A DNA stretch of 64,000 nt from Proteles cristata cristata (GCA_017311185.1 JAESUZ010000139.1:186001-250000); one strand, 5' to 3'. Positions 22,029-33,980 are shown, numbered from the stretch's first letter. Translations and numbers: made by a program. Notes: generated from the letters alone by a model not told the origin.

Positions 22029-22171
22029 GGAATATACAGTATACAGGGACCTGGGTGGCTCGGTTGGTTAAGCAACTGGCTCTGGTTTTGGACTCAGGTC
22101 CTGTGCTCACGGTTTGTGAGTTCGAGCCCCACTTCAGGCTCTGTGCTGACAGTGCACAGCCTGCTTGGAAT

Positions 22172-22209
<38 letters not shown>

Positions 22210-22288
22210 CCCCTCTCCCCATCCCTCCACCATCCCTACCTCCCATGTGTGCATGCTCTCTCAAAATGAACCAACAAGAAGGAATATA
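22029..22288 (+). mobile_element. CAN-SINE, plus strand, diverged, first of tandem pair
   Basis: Body about 22046-22278: GGGACCTGGGTGGCTCGGTTGG head, GTTCGAGCCC, a long CT array (22171-22210) and a TCAAAATGAACC tail. The target motif AAGGAATATA occurs before it (about 22028) and after it (22279-22288). Confidence 0.9.
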
Positions 22289-22500
22289 GGGGTGCCTGGG
22301 TAGCTTAGTTTGTTAAGTATCTGACTTGAGCTCAGGTCATGATCTCACAGTTTATGGGTTTGAGACCCACATCGGGTTCTGTGCTGACAGCTCAGAGCCT
22401 GGAGCCTGCTTCACATTCTGTGTCTCCCTCTTTCTCTGCCCCTCCCCCACTCGCATTCTGTCTCTCTCAAAAATAAACATTAAACAAATTTAAAAGAAGG
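22289..22500 (+). mobile_element. Felid CAN-SINE, plus strand, second of tandem pair
   Basis: Head GGGTGCCTGGGTAGCTTAG begins immediately after the first SINE's downstream target copy, and the tail is TCAAAAATAAACATTAAAC. The following AAGGGACACACAGTATATT resembles the pre-insertion site AAGGAATATACAGTATA upstream of the first copy. Confidence 0.9.
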
Positions 22501-22619
22501 GACACACAGTATATTTTGTGTTAAATATTTATTCTCCTTTGTTAGAAAGGCAGCGTGTTCATGGAAACACCAAGAAAGGCTGGGGGAGGCAGCCTTTTGC
22601 CCGTCACAGATTTTCATCA

Positions 22620-22795
22620 GCCACATGAGAGAGAGACAGAGAGGAAGGGAGGGGCAGAGGGGACAGAGAACAGAGGATCTGAAGTGGGCCCTATGCTGAC
22701 AGCACAGAACCCAACTCGGGGCTCAAACTCATGAACCGCGAGATCATGACCTGAGCCAAAGTCTGATGCTTTGACTGAGGCACCCAGGCATCCAG
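22620..22795 (-). mobile_element. CAN-SINE, minus strand, lacking its tail
   Basis: GAGAGAGAGACAGAGAGGAAG through GACTGAGGCACCCAGGCATCC. The reversed A-tail is missing on the left and the tRNA-like head has a small deletion near 22771. Confidence 0.88.
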
Positions 22796-22889
22796 GACTC
22801 CTCATTTTAAATCGGGATAATGATACCAAACTTGTGGGGTTGACAGAGAAAGAAATGCCTTACTTACAGGGCTTGGCCGGGCTGGGGCC

Positions 22890-23040
22890 TTTCTTTACTT
22901 AGAGCCTGCCCGTGGGCCAGGCGCCGTGCCTTCTTCACAAATGCCTCCTTCAGTCCTCATGACCATCCCGTGGGGTGGAGAGAATTGTACGAGTGAGAAA
23001 ATGCAGGATTTGGGGATTGTGGTTTGAGCCAGGCTACGCA
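22890..23040 (-). mobile_element. MIR fragment, minus strand
   Basis: GGGCCAGGCGCCGTGCC, GTCCTCATGACCATCCCGTGGGG and GAGTGAGAAAATGCAGG follow the antisense MIR order. Confidence 0.6.
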
Positions 23041-25277
23041 TGTGTGAGGTGGCCTTGGAGGTCAGAGGGGATGGCGTGTGTTGGGAGGCGGGTGGTGTTT
23101 ATGGAGGGAGAGGCATGGCTTCCCACAGTCTAGGATCTAGTGACGTCCCAGACAAGAAAGGGCCCCTTCCGGGCTGGAATGCACACGAAGCAGGAAACTT
23201 TCTGATAGAGCACAGCAGAGCAAGTTGAAATTTCAGCTTCCTACGCTAAGAATAAATCTATAGAGAGAATGCTTTGAAATAAGCCAGTGAACAAAAACGG
23301 GAGAGAGGAGGCGTGGGATAATACTGTCTGCCTACTTTTACCATCGCTGCTGTCCAGTCCAGAGGTGAAGGCACCCTCCTCCCCAGGCTACCTGGGACGC
23401 ACACCGCTCTGCCCTTGGGCTTCTGGGTGGGACGCAGGGGTGCGGGACCTTTTCTTCTTTGTTTTCTGTCTCCACCCTCACCTGCGGAGCTGCTGCGGTC
23501 ATTCTGCTCTGCCTTGGGGGAGCCCGGGGTCCCAATAGAGGAGGAAGTGAGAAAGGCGAGCCAGGCCAGAAGGCCAGAAAGGACCGACAGAGAGACTTTT
23601 TAAAAGAAAAGGCTCCAAAATAATGTGGCAGGCAGTGTGGTTGAGAATTAGTTGCACGGTAAAATAAATGCTGAACGTTAAGTGCATAATTTGAGTAATT
23701 AATGTTCCAGATGGGAGAACGGTTTTATAGTCTTATTAATATTTTCTAAAGGTTCAGAGCCACTCGGTAAACTGTTTCCTGAATTCCCGTCATCACTGGC
23801 TTGTTCCCAAAGCACCACGCATGGCATAACTACATTTGGGCATGGTTTCCAGGAGGCTTTACGATTTTTTTTAATAAATGAAATCCTTTTTTTTTTTTTT
23901 CTTCCTCCCTGGGTCGGAATTCACTATGGCCACAACCACGGTGTGGTGAGTGGGTTACAGGTATGGCCAAAGTATTCCTCTGCTCAGCCCCTCGGGGCTA
24001 CCGAATTCTCTTTCCTATGGCACAAGGCCACAGTCCCCTTGGGGGGCCTCAGCACAGCAGGTTTGATGCTGGGGCTGATAGTTCTCCAGGGGGAAAATGG
24101 TTGAAAAGTACTGGGTTAAGCATCTATATGCCTTTGGGAGAATCTTCCTTAAGATACAGGTTAACTGTATGCAAATGCAAGCCCCCAGCCTGCCCAAATC
24201 AGAGGCGGTGGACCCAGGTCTGAGGGGCGGCTGTACTATCTGAAATCTCCCTTGAAGCATGGCTGTGCTTTGGGCAGCAGATCCCCGTGGCCCCCGGCAG
24301 GCTCCGGGCCTCTTCTTTCTCTCCCAAGCCCCCTACACTCTTCCCTTTCTTCTTCTTCATAGTTGAACTATTTAACACGATGTTTAAAGGCATGCCTGGC
24401 TGCCTTGTGGAGATTCAGAGTTGCCATGGCAATGTGGCCTGTTTTTCCAAATTAGGACATATTCCTGCTGCCTTTTTTTTTTTTTAATGTGGTATGTTTG
24501 CTCTCTCACACAACTCCTTTGCTACATTAAATCCTTCCTTCCCCTTCTCCCCCAGAATGCTAATTTCAGTACCTTGTCCCCAAGACTGGATAGGTCCTCA
24601 GCCCAAGGAGGCACTTCCCTGAGTCGCTCCCATCTTCTCGGCCCCACTCCACGTGGGGCTGTGTTGGTGTGTCAGGCCATTCCAGTGGCCTTTCAGAAAG
24701 CCCTGCCTGCTAGCTTTGCTCCCGACTCCTGTTCTGGCTCGGCTGGCCTGCTAGCAAATACATTTCTGTTTTACGTAAAACTGGTTGTGAATGGAATTAG
24801 GCAAGGGAAAGAGAGCGGTAGCTTGAATGTTAAATATCATCTCACTGAAATGTTTTCCTAGGCACACGGGGACTGTCCTCACGAGACAGCGGGGCTCTGG
24901 GTAAATGAGGGCGTGCACACCGTGCCTTTTCCCTTGTGACTCATTTTGGGATCCCAGGAAAATAGGAGCTTTGAGTCAGGAATGCTCTATAATCTGAGAG
25001 TAAGGACAGAAATTGGTCAGTGCTTAAAAAAGTGTGGAGATGATAGATGGAGGTGGTCCGTTCCTTAAGGGTTATTTCCGCGTCGTAGATTATAGATAGT
25101 TCTTTCAGCCACTTGAATCACTGTCTGTGATGAAAAGGGGGGAAGAAAATGAGTAACAACAACAACAAAAAAAAGGTGAGACAGATTTAATTCCCTTTAT
25201 TCTCACTTTCATTCTTGGTGCTCTGCCCTCGGCATGTAAAGGTCAGTTAGTAAAGGTTCCTTCGGTCCCTAGAGCCG
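23041..25277. other. 2.2 kb of mostly unique sequence
   Basis: No exon supported. A moderately GC-rich block lies at 23330-23590. 23640-23760 is AT-rich unique DNA, T tracts lie at about 23887-23900 and 24473-24485, a perfect X-box-like palindrome sits at 24420-24432, and an AAC run at about 25156-25166. The 146-codon frame at 24421-24861 is not recognised. Confidence 0.35.
24420..24432. promoter_or_regulatory. X-box-like palindrome
   Basis: GTTGCCATGGCAA is almost the perfect RFX inverted repeat (GTTGCCATGGCAAC). Motif only. Confidence 0.35.
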
Positions 25278-25455
25278 AGGCACACCGAGTCAGCTGCACT
25301 TGGGAATCATCGGGGGAGGTTCAAAAAATACAGATGTCTGGGTCCTTCCTGCAGGGAGTCTGATGTAACTGTTTTGGGATGCACCCAAATGTAATTTTTA
25401 AAGAAAGGCTCTCCAGGCGATTCTAACGTACAATAGACGTTGAGATTTACTGGCT
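25278..25455 (+). mobile_element. MER5A-like hAT fragment
   Basis: CACTTGGGAATCATCGGGGG, AGATGTCTGGGTCC, GATGTAACTGTTTTGGG and CTCTCCAGGCGATTCTAACG follow the MER5A order; the terminal inverted repeats are worn. Confidence 0.65.
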
Positions 25456-26430
25456 TAGATGGTGATTGTCTTTGGAAGGTAGAAACGAGGATTTCCACAG
25501 GCTTGGCTGTCCAGGAGCCATCTCTGAAATCCTTGGGAAGAAGAGGCACGTAATTGTCAGGCTTACTTAGTCCCACCCCCACCCTCCTGCCCTCCGTATC
25601 ACTTTTAGAAAATGCAAGGTCCTCACGGAACATGACCATTCTTTGACCCGCTCCAGGGGTTCAGGGAGAACATGGAACATGACCATTCTTTGACCCGCTC
25701 CAGGGGTTCAGGGAGAACACCAACACAATTAGCTAGGTAAACAGGCGGGGGCTGTCACAGGGCCAAGGTTTCCCAGCAGATGCTGGTAACAAGAAGGGAA
25801 GCCAGGCAGTGTCAGGGGTTGCTAATGTGAGGGCAAGGAGAGGGAAGTAATGTGCCGTCGTCATCACAAGTAGGGCAAAAGATGATGCCCTTAGTGATAA
25901 ACTTGAGAGAAACATGACTTGGCATTTTGATTTACCTCTGGAGCTTGACCGAAAGCTGCTGAGAGAACTTCCTAGGGAGAGTGTATTCTAGGTCTAGATG
26001 TTGTCGAATAGGAAAGCTGTTTTCTCCCCTCTTTCTTGCTTTTACCTGCGGGCACTGGGTGTGAGGCTAGCAGGAGGTGGTGAGCCTGCAAATTACAGAT
26101 TTTTGATCACAGTCAGGAAACTTCAGTAGAATGACCACCAGTGTGTTTTGTTTTGTTTTGTTTTTTCCTCTGTGATTTCCATTAGGCAGGGATCATGGGG
26201 TCATAGGAAGGGCCTGGTACCTGCTTTGTCAGTAGGAAGGTGTGATCCTGTGGAGAAGACCCATGTCCTCTGGGACCTCATTTCCTCGTCTACAGCAGGG
26301 AGTGGGATGAGAGTGAGGGGGCCTCTTCAGTTAGGGTCTCTTCAGTTGTAAGGATGTTATTCCCATCCGTCTCATGTTGGAACCTGCCATTTGCTGAAAG
26401 TTACCTATTGGGTAGCAACATGGTGGCATC
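25456..26430. other. Unique sequence containing a tandem duplication
   Basis: No exon or dispersed repeat recognised. Holds the 47 bp duplication annotated separately. Confidence 0.35.
25627..25720 (+). repeat. 47 bp perfect tandem duplication
   Basis: Two head-to-tail copies, 25627-25673 and 25674-25720, each starting GGAACATGACCATTC and ending GGGAGAACAY. They are identical over the first 46 bases and differ only at the last base (T versus C). Confidence 0.97.
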
Positions 26431-26650
26431 CCCGTCTTATTTTATTTTTTTAATTTTATTAGAGAGAGTGAGTGGGGGAGAGGGGCAGCAGGAGAGGGAG
26501 AGAGAGAATCCTAAGCAGGCTCCATGCTTAGTGCAGAGCCTAACAAGGGGCTCGATCCCATGGCCCTGGGAGCATGACCTGAATCCAAACCAAGAGTCAG
26601 ACAGCCGCTCAACTGACTGAGTCACCCAGCTGCCCCCACAGCCCCATCTT
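26430..26650 (-). mobile_element. CAN-SINE, minus strand, older copy
   Basis: Body about 26440-26635 with TTTTATTAGAGAGAGTGAGTG left part and CTGACTGAGTCACCCAGCTGCCCC head. Imperfect TSD CCCCGTCTTA / CCCCATCTTA. Contains the AACCAAGAGTCAGACAG segment of older subfamilies. Confidence 0.88.
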
Positions 26651-27100
26651 AGACCAGGATGGCAGATAAGACAGCGGAGAGGAATTCCACGTTTTGAGTA
26701 TCTTGAGCTCCGGGTTCATTCAAGAAAATCGGTGAGGAAACAACTGCATTTATAACAGAACACATTTTTAGTTCCTTAAAGAACTGGATTTAGGAATCAG
26801 GGAAAAGCTATAGAGTAAAATTGGAATAAGAAAAGGACCAAAGTTCTGAGGAGACAGAGAGGAGGAAGGTTCTGAGGCCCATCATGACTGTCCTAAGGCA
26901 GGTTCCAATGTGTTCATCCCCTTGTGAGGACCAAGCCTGGATAATCGTCCAAGCAGTTCTTATATTTGAGAGCCTACAACTGTATGGATGGATTCACTGA
27001 AACTGTGTTTCAGCGGTCAGCCATCTTCCAGGTTCAAGACAAATCCACCTCCCCTATCTACTTTCAGTTCAAGGAATAGTAGTTTTTTATACCATACCAT
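26651..27100. other. Unassigned unique sequence
   Basis: Nothing recognised. Confidence 0.35.
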
Positions 27101-27600
27101 ATGCCAAAAATTGCGCCAGGCATGGTTTTCAAGAAGCTTTACAACCACAGCTCTAACTACAACTTTGACAATGACCATTGATGTGCCATATGGTATACAG
27201 AGTCATTTTCACATTATCCCGTTTGTTCCTCGAACCATTTACTCATGCGCTAGTTTATTTCTTAATTATCTTCTGAACACCTGTGATGGACATTTTAGGC
27301 ACTGGGGCTACAGCGAACACAGAAAGTCACATACTTCATGCATGTTGCAGCTGAGCGGGTCGTTGAATAATCACAAGTCAACCTAACATTCCAACTGTAA
27401 TAAGTACTAGGAAGCTGAGGTACATGGGGTGAGGAAGACTTTCCCGAGTCTCGGAGGCCCGGAATGCAGTTGGGATGAGTAGTGCCAACTGGGAAAGGGG
27501 CTGCCAGTCAGAGACATAGCACATGCAGGGGCCGTGTTGGGAGAGGGTATATGGCCAAATACACCTGAATAAGGCTCATGTGTCTAAAGCCAAGAAATTA
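27101..27600 (-). mobile_element. MIR and L2 fragments, minus strand
   Basis: 27105-27175 resembles antisense MIR (GCGCCAGGCATGGTTTTCAAGAAGCTTTAC). 27270-27560 resembles antisense L2 (GGACATTTTAGGCACTGGGGCTACAG, TACTAGGAAGCTGAGG, ACATAGCACATGCAGGGGCC). Confidence 0.55.
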
Positions 27601-27924
27601 AGGACACAAGTCAAGTAAATAAAACGCAAGACAGGAGTCCATCACTATGGAAGAATTTGCTTTCAGAGTTAGGTGATGGAGAGACTGCCTCTGATAGGGA
27701 ACAGCAAGGAACCTCTTCATGAGTGCTGTTCCGGGGAAGACGAGAATTGTTTTTGAAGAGGAGCCTTGAAGGATGGGCAGGCTCTCTGGAGGTGGAGGCG
27801 GAGTGGAGGGAAATGAGGCAGAAGGAGGAGGGGGTCCGTGGAGCCGCCACGTGCCCCGGAAATGACTGTTTTTCAGGAAGCAGTACGTTTTTGAATCCTT
27901 GCAGAAGAGTACAGAAAGCTCAAT
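27601..27924. other. Unassigned sequence
   Basis: The minus-strand frame at 27598-27957 is not recognised. 27740-27800 has an L2-like antisense flavour (GAGCCTTGAAGGATGGGCAG). Confidence 0.3.
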
Positions 27925-28395
27925 ATCACCGACATCGAAAAATTCAAATTGAGACAATAATGAGAAACTGTATTTTATCCATCAGGGAACATTTTTTTAT
28001 AATTAACATACTTCATGTTGGTGACAGTGTGAAGAAATTGACACTCTCATAAATTCATGGTAAAAATATAAATCGAAACGCCCTTTGTGGAAGACAGTTT
28101 GGCAATAAATGCCTCAAAAATATGTATACCTGTTACATACCTGTGTGTTCAACTCCTAGAAACTGATCCTAGGACAAAAATCGTATGTAAAAGTATTTCT
28201 CCGAAATATGGTCATTAGCATTACTTATCATTGTGAATAATTTGAACCATTTTACATGTTCAGTGATGGACTGCTTATATTAAGTCATGGTATGAAGGAT
28301 AAGCAGCCAGTAAAAGTCTCTTTATAGAAGATTCAAAGAATAAGGAAAGGAGAAAACACCATATTCTATAAGTAAATGAAAATATCAAGTTGTCA
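27925..28395 (+). mobile_element. Old L1M 3' portion, plus strand
   Basis: GTTGGTGACAGTGTGAAGAAATTGACACTCTC, GGAAGACAGTTTGGCAATA, AACTCCTAGAAACTGATCC and TGGACTGCTTATATTAAGTCATGG follow the end of ORF2 of an old L1. Many stops; inactive. Confidence 0.6.
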
Positions 28396-28500
28396 TAATC
28401 AACAAATATTCATTGAGTCGCTTCTATGTTCAGGACACTGTCTTAGATACTGGGGATAGAGTGTAAATAAGACAGACCCTAAACTCTAAAAGGTTGTAGC
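28396..28500 (-). mobile_element. L2 fragment, minus strand
   Basis: AACAAATATTCATTGAGTCGC and ACTGTCTTAGATACTGGGGATAG are the antisense 3' end of L2. Confidence 0.65.
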
Positions 28501-30789
28501 CAGTAGGATGGATGTGCTTTCTGAAGATTTTGTCCAGTACACTCACTGGAGGTGGGCACTGGGGTGTACTCTGGAAGACGCTCTCGGGCGTGGTGTGTGT
28601 TTTTCTGGGGGTGCAGAGTGAGCTCAGGAGGAGCACAGGTATGGAAACATGCATCTCCTGTGATGACGTGGGCATTTACAAAAGGTTGACCTACAGACAA
28701 TGAAGGCATAAGTTCTTATTTCTGAATGGAGAATGGATGACGTAAGTGGTCTGTGTGTTCTTTGTAATTCCCCGGTTTTCCACAAGTACTAGGTATTTGA
28801 ATACTCTTACAATAAGGATAAATATTTATAAAAGGAGGTCTTAGGAAACTTACTAAAGTTGTATGGCTTCCATGTTGATTCGCTGACACTACCTTTTCTT
28901 TAAGTTTGTCCCACTGCTACCACTGGGCAGCACCAATAAGGAAACTAACAAAACACGTCCCCTCACCAGGGGGAGAAACCCACCTCTGCATATGGAAAAC
29001 ATGTACGTATTTTGCAGCAGATGCATGAAGGGCTTCTCTTATAAAGGCAAATTGCCCTGAAAACCTTCTAGAAAACTAATGAAAAGCAGAGCGCTGCGTA
29101 TTGAATTTAGTTTGGGCCTGCCGACTTGTTTCTCTTAAGCCAGTCAGGTTACTTTTTGTTTCTGGGTAAGTCAGCACAGTCTTTAAAAGGTTGGGTAAGA
29201 AAAGAGACTAAAAATATGTAACCAGTGAGGCAGCCTGGCCTGGCCTGACCTGGCGCAGCGACGGGGACTGTACCGTTGGTCTGCTGACTGGGTCTGGAGG
29301 GTGAAATTATGGGACAGTCACCAGCCTTCCCCAACATGAGCCTTTTAGTCTCCTTTCTCCTGTCCTCGTCTCTTCCCAGTTTGTTGCCTGTCTCCTACTC
29401 AGTTTCAATCCCTTCCAATCCGTCACATTTATGGAGTGTCGCTGTGCAGCGGCAGACACGTTAGCCTCACTCTCCATGACCTTGGCTTTACTCACAGGGT
29501 CTGTGCCGTCATGCCTGTTAGGGCCTGAGTTGGCATTCTCAGTAGACAGAGAGGGTGCTAGCACCCAGTCTGAAAGAGAGGATCACCAGGGATTAGTAAA
29601 CAGAGAGATTTCTTCTACCTCTGACATTGTCATTTGGGGCAACTTGGAATTTACCTGCTCTGGTTTGATAGGGAACCAGAAAATCAACTTACCTGAATTT
29701 TTCACTACACAGCTGTTACCAGGTATTCCAAAGATAAGCTAATGCCTGTACTGGCTCCAGAGGAGATTAAGGCCTTTGTTTTTTCTCCAATCATATTCTC
29801 TGTAGTTTCTCTACACCTCTCATTTCATTAACAAATGAAAGAAATGTTATCTCTGCATGTTCATTACAGCATCATAAAGCAAGCAGTCCTTGGTCGAGAA
29901 AACAAAACGAAACAAACAACAAGTGTATTCCTTAAGGTAGAAGCATGAATAAGCTAACCTTATTTGTGTCATTTTTGCAATACTGATGGTTTTCTTCTCT
30001 GGAAGAGTGTGTGTTAATGAGTTAAATAAGCCTGTGTTAATTAGTCAGAAAAAGAATATAATTCACTCATAACACAAGATATAAAAATGAGTTTACTGAC
30101 TTTGTCTTGCTTTGGTTTTGGACCTCTGCCTGAGTCATATGCCTTACCTTAGACACTTCCCTCTATAAGCGCCCTGACTTTTGTCAAATATCTTTTCTGT
30201 GGGAGTTTAAAGGGACTCTGGCTCGTTGATAGACCTCAAACATTTTCTGATGACACAGTGACAGATTCACCATCTCTGACTGCCAGACGGTGGGTCTCAG
30301 GTGCTTTGCAGAGTGGATTCAAACTGCCACATGTATTGTTGTCTCAGACGTTCCATAGTATAAGCATGGAACCACCACTTCTGTGAAGGGAACCCCCCCA
30401 TTCCTTCTCCTGAATTCAGCAGTATCCTCACCTGGGAAATAAAGAGAGAATTTATTCAGGTTTTCTGAATTCTGGACAGGTTGACCCACCGGGGCCGGTG
30501 TTTGCTTATCTCCCACATCTCCCCCTTGAAGACTGGTATCACCAAGGATTCCAATTTTAATTTCAATAACAGTACATCTCAAATATTCAACCGAATCTCA
30601 GTAAAATCCACATAATCATTAGGTCTTCTCAAATTTATGTTAGACCAGGGCTACAGATAATGAATCAGGAGCGAGAGTGCTGAAAGAGCAGTGGAAAGGG
30701 TGTCAGCATCCTTTCAAGCTTAATTACTTCACTGTCTTTCCTCATCATTCTAGACCACAGTTTTTTTCCTCCACATTTTCAGAATCTTA
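28501..30789. other. 2.3 kb with no recognised repeat or exon
   Basis: Mixed composition. A low-complexity AAACGAAACAAACAAC patch lies near 29905. Frames at 29307-29742 and 30319-30582 have no recognisable family. Confidence 0.35.
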
Positions 30790-31355
30790 TTCAAAATGAA
30801 CAGTTTTATTTAATTCAACAAATAGTTGAGTACCTGGTGTATGCAGGTACTCTTCTAGGTGGTGGTGGATATTCAGGGATGAATAGACATGCCTCCGTCT
30901 AATGGAATTTACATCCCCAGCTCTTAGGGATGGTCAGTAAATGAACACAATAATTGCAGATGGTCATTAAGTTCTATAAAGAAAATAAAGTGAAATCTTA
31001 ATGCAGGGTGGCTAGAGGACTAGTGAGTTTAGATTGTGCAGTCAGTGAAGATGCTACTGAAGAGGTGAAATTTTAACTGAGATTATATTATAAGAGGTCC
31101 CTATGTGAAGATCTATGGGAGACACACCCTAGGAAGAGTTAAAAGCAGGGATAAGGACTCTGATGTGGAATTGTGGAGAAGCAAGCAAGTGTGGCTGCAG
31201 TACAGTGTGCAGAGGATGAGTGGTAGGAGTTTAAAAAAAAAGGGGATCCTTATAGACCCCATGATAAAGATGTTGGACTTATTTCCACATGTAATATGAA
31301 GCCCTTTAGAGGTTTGTAAGCACAGACAGGATGATCTGATAATATGTTTTTAAAA
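30790..31355 (-). mobile_element. L2 fragment, minus strand
   Basis: TTCAACAAATAGTTGAGTACC, GATATTCAGGGATGAATAGAC, GGTGAAATTTTAACTGAGAT, AGGTTTGTAAGCACAGACAGG-type order of antisense L2, over 550 bp. Confidence 0.7.
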
Positions 31356-32616
31356 GGTATGAGACTTTCCCGCCAGCCACGAGGGGGTAAGGCTATCTAG
31401 AATTACCCTCCCCCCACAAATAACTAGAAAATTAGAAGGGAAAACAAAGAATCAGCTATTTTCTGACATTGAAAAAAGTACCATAGGAATAATATTCCTG
31501 AGAAAAAGGAAATAAGGTTGTCTGAAGCTGTTTACCTGGAGATAATTCCAGAATGAGGTACGCAGAGTGGTAACGAAAGCAGAATTCAACAGTCTCACTG
31601 AGTTAAAGAAACAGAGATTAGACTTCTGGGAGGCTGGGCAATATTTCTGTGAGACAGAATTCCCAGAGTGAGAAGGAGGTCTGGAAATATGCATAGAATT
31701 CCCCTTGAGTCTTTGTCCAAATATTAGTCTGTGCATATTTTGGGTGAAATTGTATCAAACTGGACAAGGACAATTTCTGAGGAAGTAATTATCAAGGAGC
31801 CATAGGAAGAGTTCCCGGGGGAGGGGTGGGGGCGTTGTAGTTCCCTAAAGCCAGAGAAGAAAGACTTCATTGAGTACATGAACTTTCACTTGCGATCTCA
31901 GAAAGGCCTTGTCCTAGAAATGAGGATAAATTAGTGCTGAAATAAAGGCTATTCAAGAATGCTATAGAAAGGCACAAACTAACCCGGAAATAATCCTTTG
32001 CCAGAAAATCAGTAGTAATCTACAAAATTACTACAAACACACTTACATACACATGCACACACATTTACATATCTAATACAAAGCGGGGGATATGATCTGT
32101 AAATAGGAAAACAACAACCACAACAAAACAGTAGAAACAGATGCAGAAATAAGATGTTAAAATACAACTAAAAGATCCTAAAAGAGCTATCATGAATATG
32201 TTCAAGGATGTAAAGAAAAACATAAGATGAGGGGAAAAAATGGAATGTATTTTTAAAAGATCCAAGTTAATTTAAACAGAGAGGGGAAAAGTGCTCAATA
32301 TTTGAATTTAAAAAGTAAACCAGATGGTATTAATAGTAGAATAGACATTGTAATATAAAGAACTGGAAGACATAGCAATAGAAAGTATTCAAAATGAAGC
32401 ACAAAGAGAAAAAAAGACAGTAAAATATGAACAGTTTCAGAGGTAGTCAGATAATATCATTCAGTCCAACTTGTATATAATTGGAGACCTAGATGGGAAA
32501 GGCAAAGAAAAACATATTGAAAGAATTAATGCCTAAAATAGAATTTCACATTTGATGAAAACTATATGAAATAATTTGATCAATAAAATTTATCAAAGTT
32601 ATAAATGTGAAGATTC

Positions 32617-32854
32617 AAGAATTTCAGGGGTGCCTGGGTGACTCAGTTGGTTAAGCGTCCAACTTCAGCTCACGACATGATCTCACGGCTCGTGAGTTCC
32701 AGCCCCGTGTCATGCTCTGTGCTGACAGCTCAGAGCCTGGAGCCTGCTTTGGAGTCTGTGTCTCCCTTTCTCTCTGCCTCTTTCCTGCTCACACTCTCTT
32801 TCTCTCAAAAATAAACGTTGGGGAAAAAAAATTTTTTTAAACAAAGAATTTCAG
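32617..32854 (+). mobile_element. Felid CAN-SINE inside the L1M, plus strand
   Basis: Body about 32628-32843, head GGGTGCCTGGGTGACTCAG, tail TCAAAAATAAACGTTGGGG then A's. TSD AAGAATTTCAG at 32617-32627 and 32844-32854. Confidence 0.94.
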
Positions 32855-33465
32855 TAAATCCCAAACAAAAAAATAAATGAAGAAAATTACAATTAAGGCA
32901 CATGATAATGAAATTGCTGAAGACTACTAATGAAGAGAAAAATCTTGAAAACAGCCAGAGAAAAAAGATGCATTATATTTAGAGAAACAAAGATAAGAAT
33001 AGTAGTAGACTTCTTATCAGAAAGTATGCAAGCCAGGAGAAATAGACCAATGTCTTTAAATACTGAAAGAAAAACTTTAAGCATTCTCTACTCAGCAAAA
33101 GTATCTTTTAAATATGAAAGTAAAATAATGACTTTCATGGGAACAAATTAATCAGTGATACAGTTGTACTTAAGAGATATTAAAGTTATTCAGCCAAAGA
33201 AAAATGGTATCAGGTGGAAATTTGTATCTAGACAAAGGAATGAAGAACATTCTAAATACTAAATATGTTGGAATTTATAAACATTTAAAAATATCTTTGA
33301 AAGATAATCGATTGTCTAAAGCAAAAAAAATGTATTATGGATTTTATAGTACATATTAAAGTGAAATATAAGATAATAATATAGTCCTAATAATGAGGGG
33401 AAGGATAAAATTTGCTGTTATATGTTTCTTATACTACCTGTTTAAGGGCAAAGCATTATTTAAAA

Positions 33466-33708
33466 AAAGAATGTAATAACTTATTCCTTATATCTACTTT
33501 ATTTATTTTTAAATTTTATTTATTTATTTCTGAGAGAGAGAGACAGGGAGAGAAACCATGAGAGAGGCAGAGAGAGAGGGACTGAGAGAGAATCTCTGAC
33601 AGTGCAGAGCCTGATGCAAGGCTCCAACCCACCAACCGCAAGATCATGACCTGAGTGGAAACCAAGAGTGGGACACTTAACCGACCGACTGAGCCACCCA
33701 GGCACCTC
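33466..33708 (-). mobile_element. CAN-SINE, minus strand, left member of a pair
   Basis: Body about 33499-33707: reversed tail TAAATTTTATTTATTTATTTC, head CGACTGAGCCACCCAGGCACC. It shares its left TSD copy AAAGAATGTAATAACTTA (33466-33483) with the right edge of the neighbouring SINE. Confidence 0.92.
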
Positions 33709-33727
33709 CCCTTCCCTCCTCTCCTTT

Positions 33728-33980
33728 TTTATTTTTTAAAAGATTTATCTATTTATTTTTGAGAGGGAGAGAGAGAGAGAGAAAGTGTGAATATAGGAGA
33801 GGCAGAGAGAGAGAGAGGCGGGGAGAGAGAGAATCCTAAGCAGGCTGTATACTGTCAGCATGGAGCCTGACACTGGGCACAAGGGCTCAAACCCACAAAC
33901 TGTGAGATCATGACCTAAGCAGAAGTCAGATGCTTAATAGACTGAACCACCCTGGCACCCTGAAAGAATGTAATAACTTA
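33728..33980 (-). mobile_element. CAN-SINE, minus strand, right member of a pair
   Basis: Body about 33728-33960: TTTTAAAAGATTTATCTATTT left, GACTGAACCACCCTGGCACCC right. The 18 bp AAAGAATGTAATAACTTA at 33963-33980 is a perfect copy of 33466-33483, so the TSD brackets both SINEs and the 20 bp pyrimidine linker between them. Confidence 0.92.

Noticed and set aside
22171..22215. Long CT array considered as an independent microsatellite
   Set aside because: It is the expanded CT-rich segment inside a SINE.
24421..24861. 146-codon + strand frame
   Set aside because: It includes a T tract read as phenylalanines and has no recognisable similarity. Chance frame.
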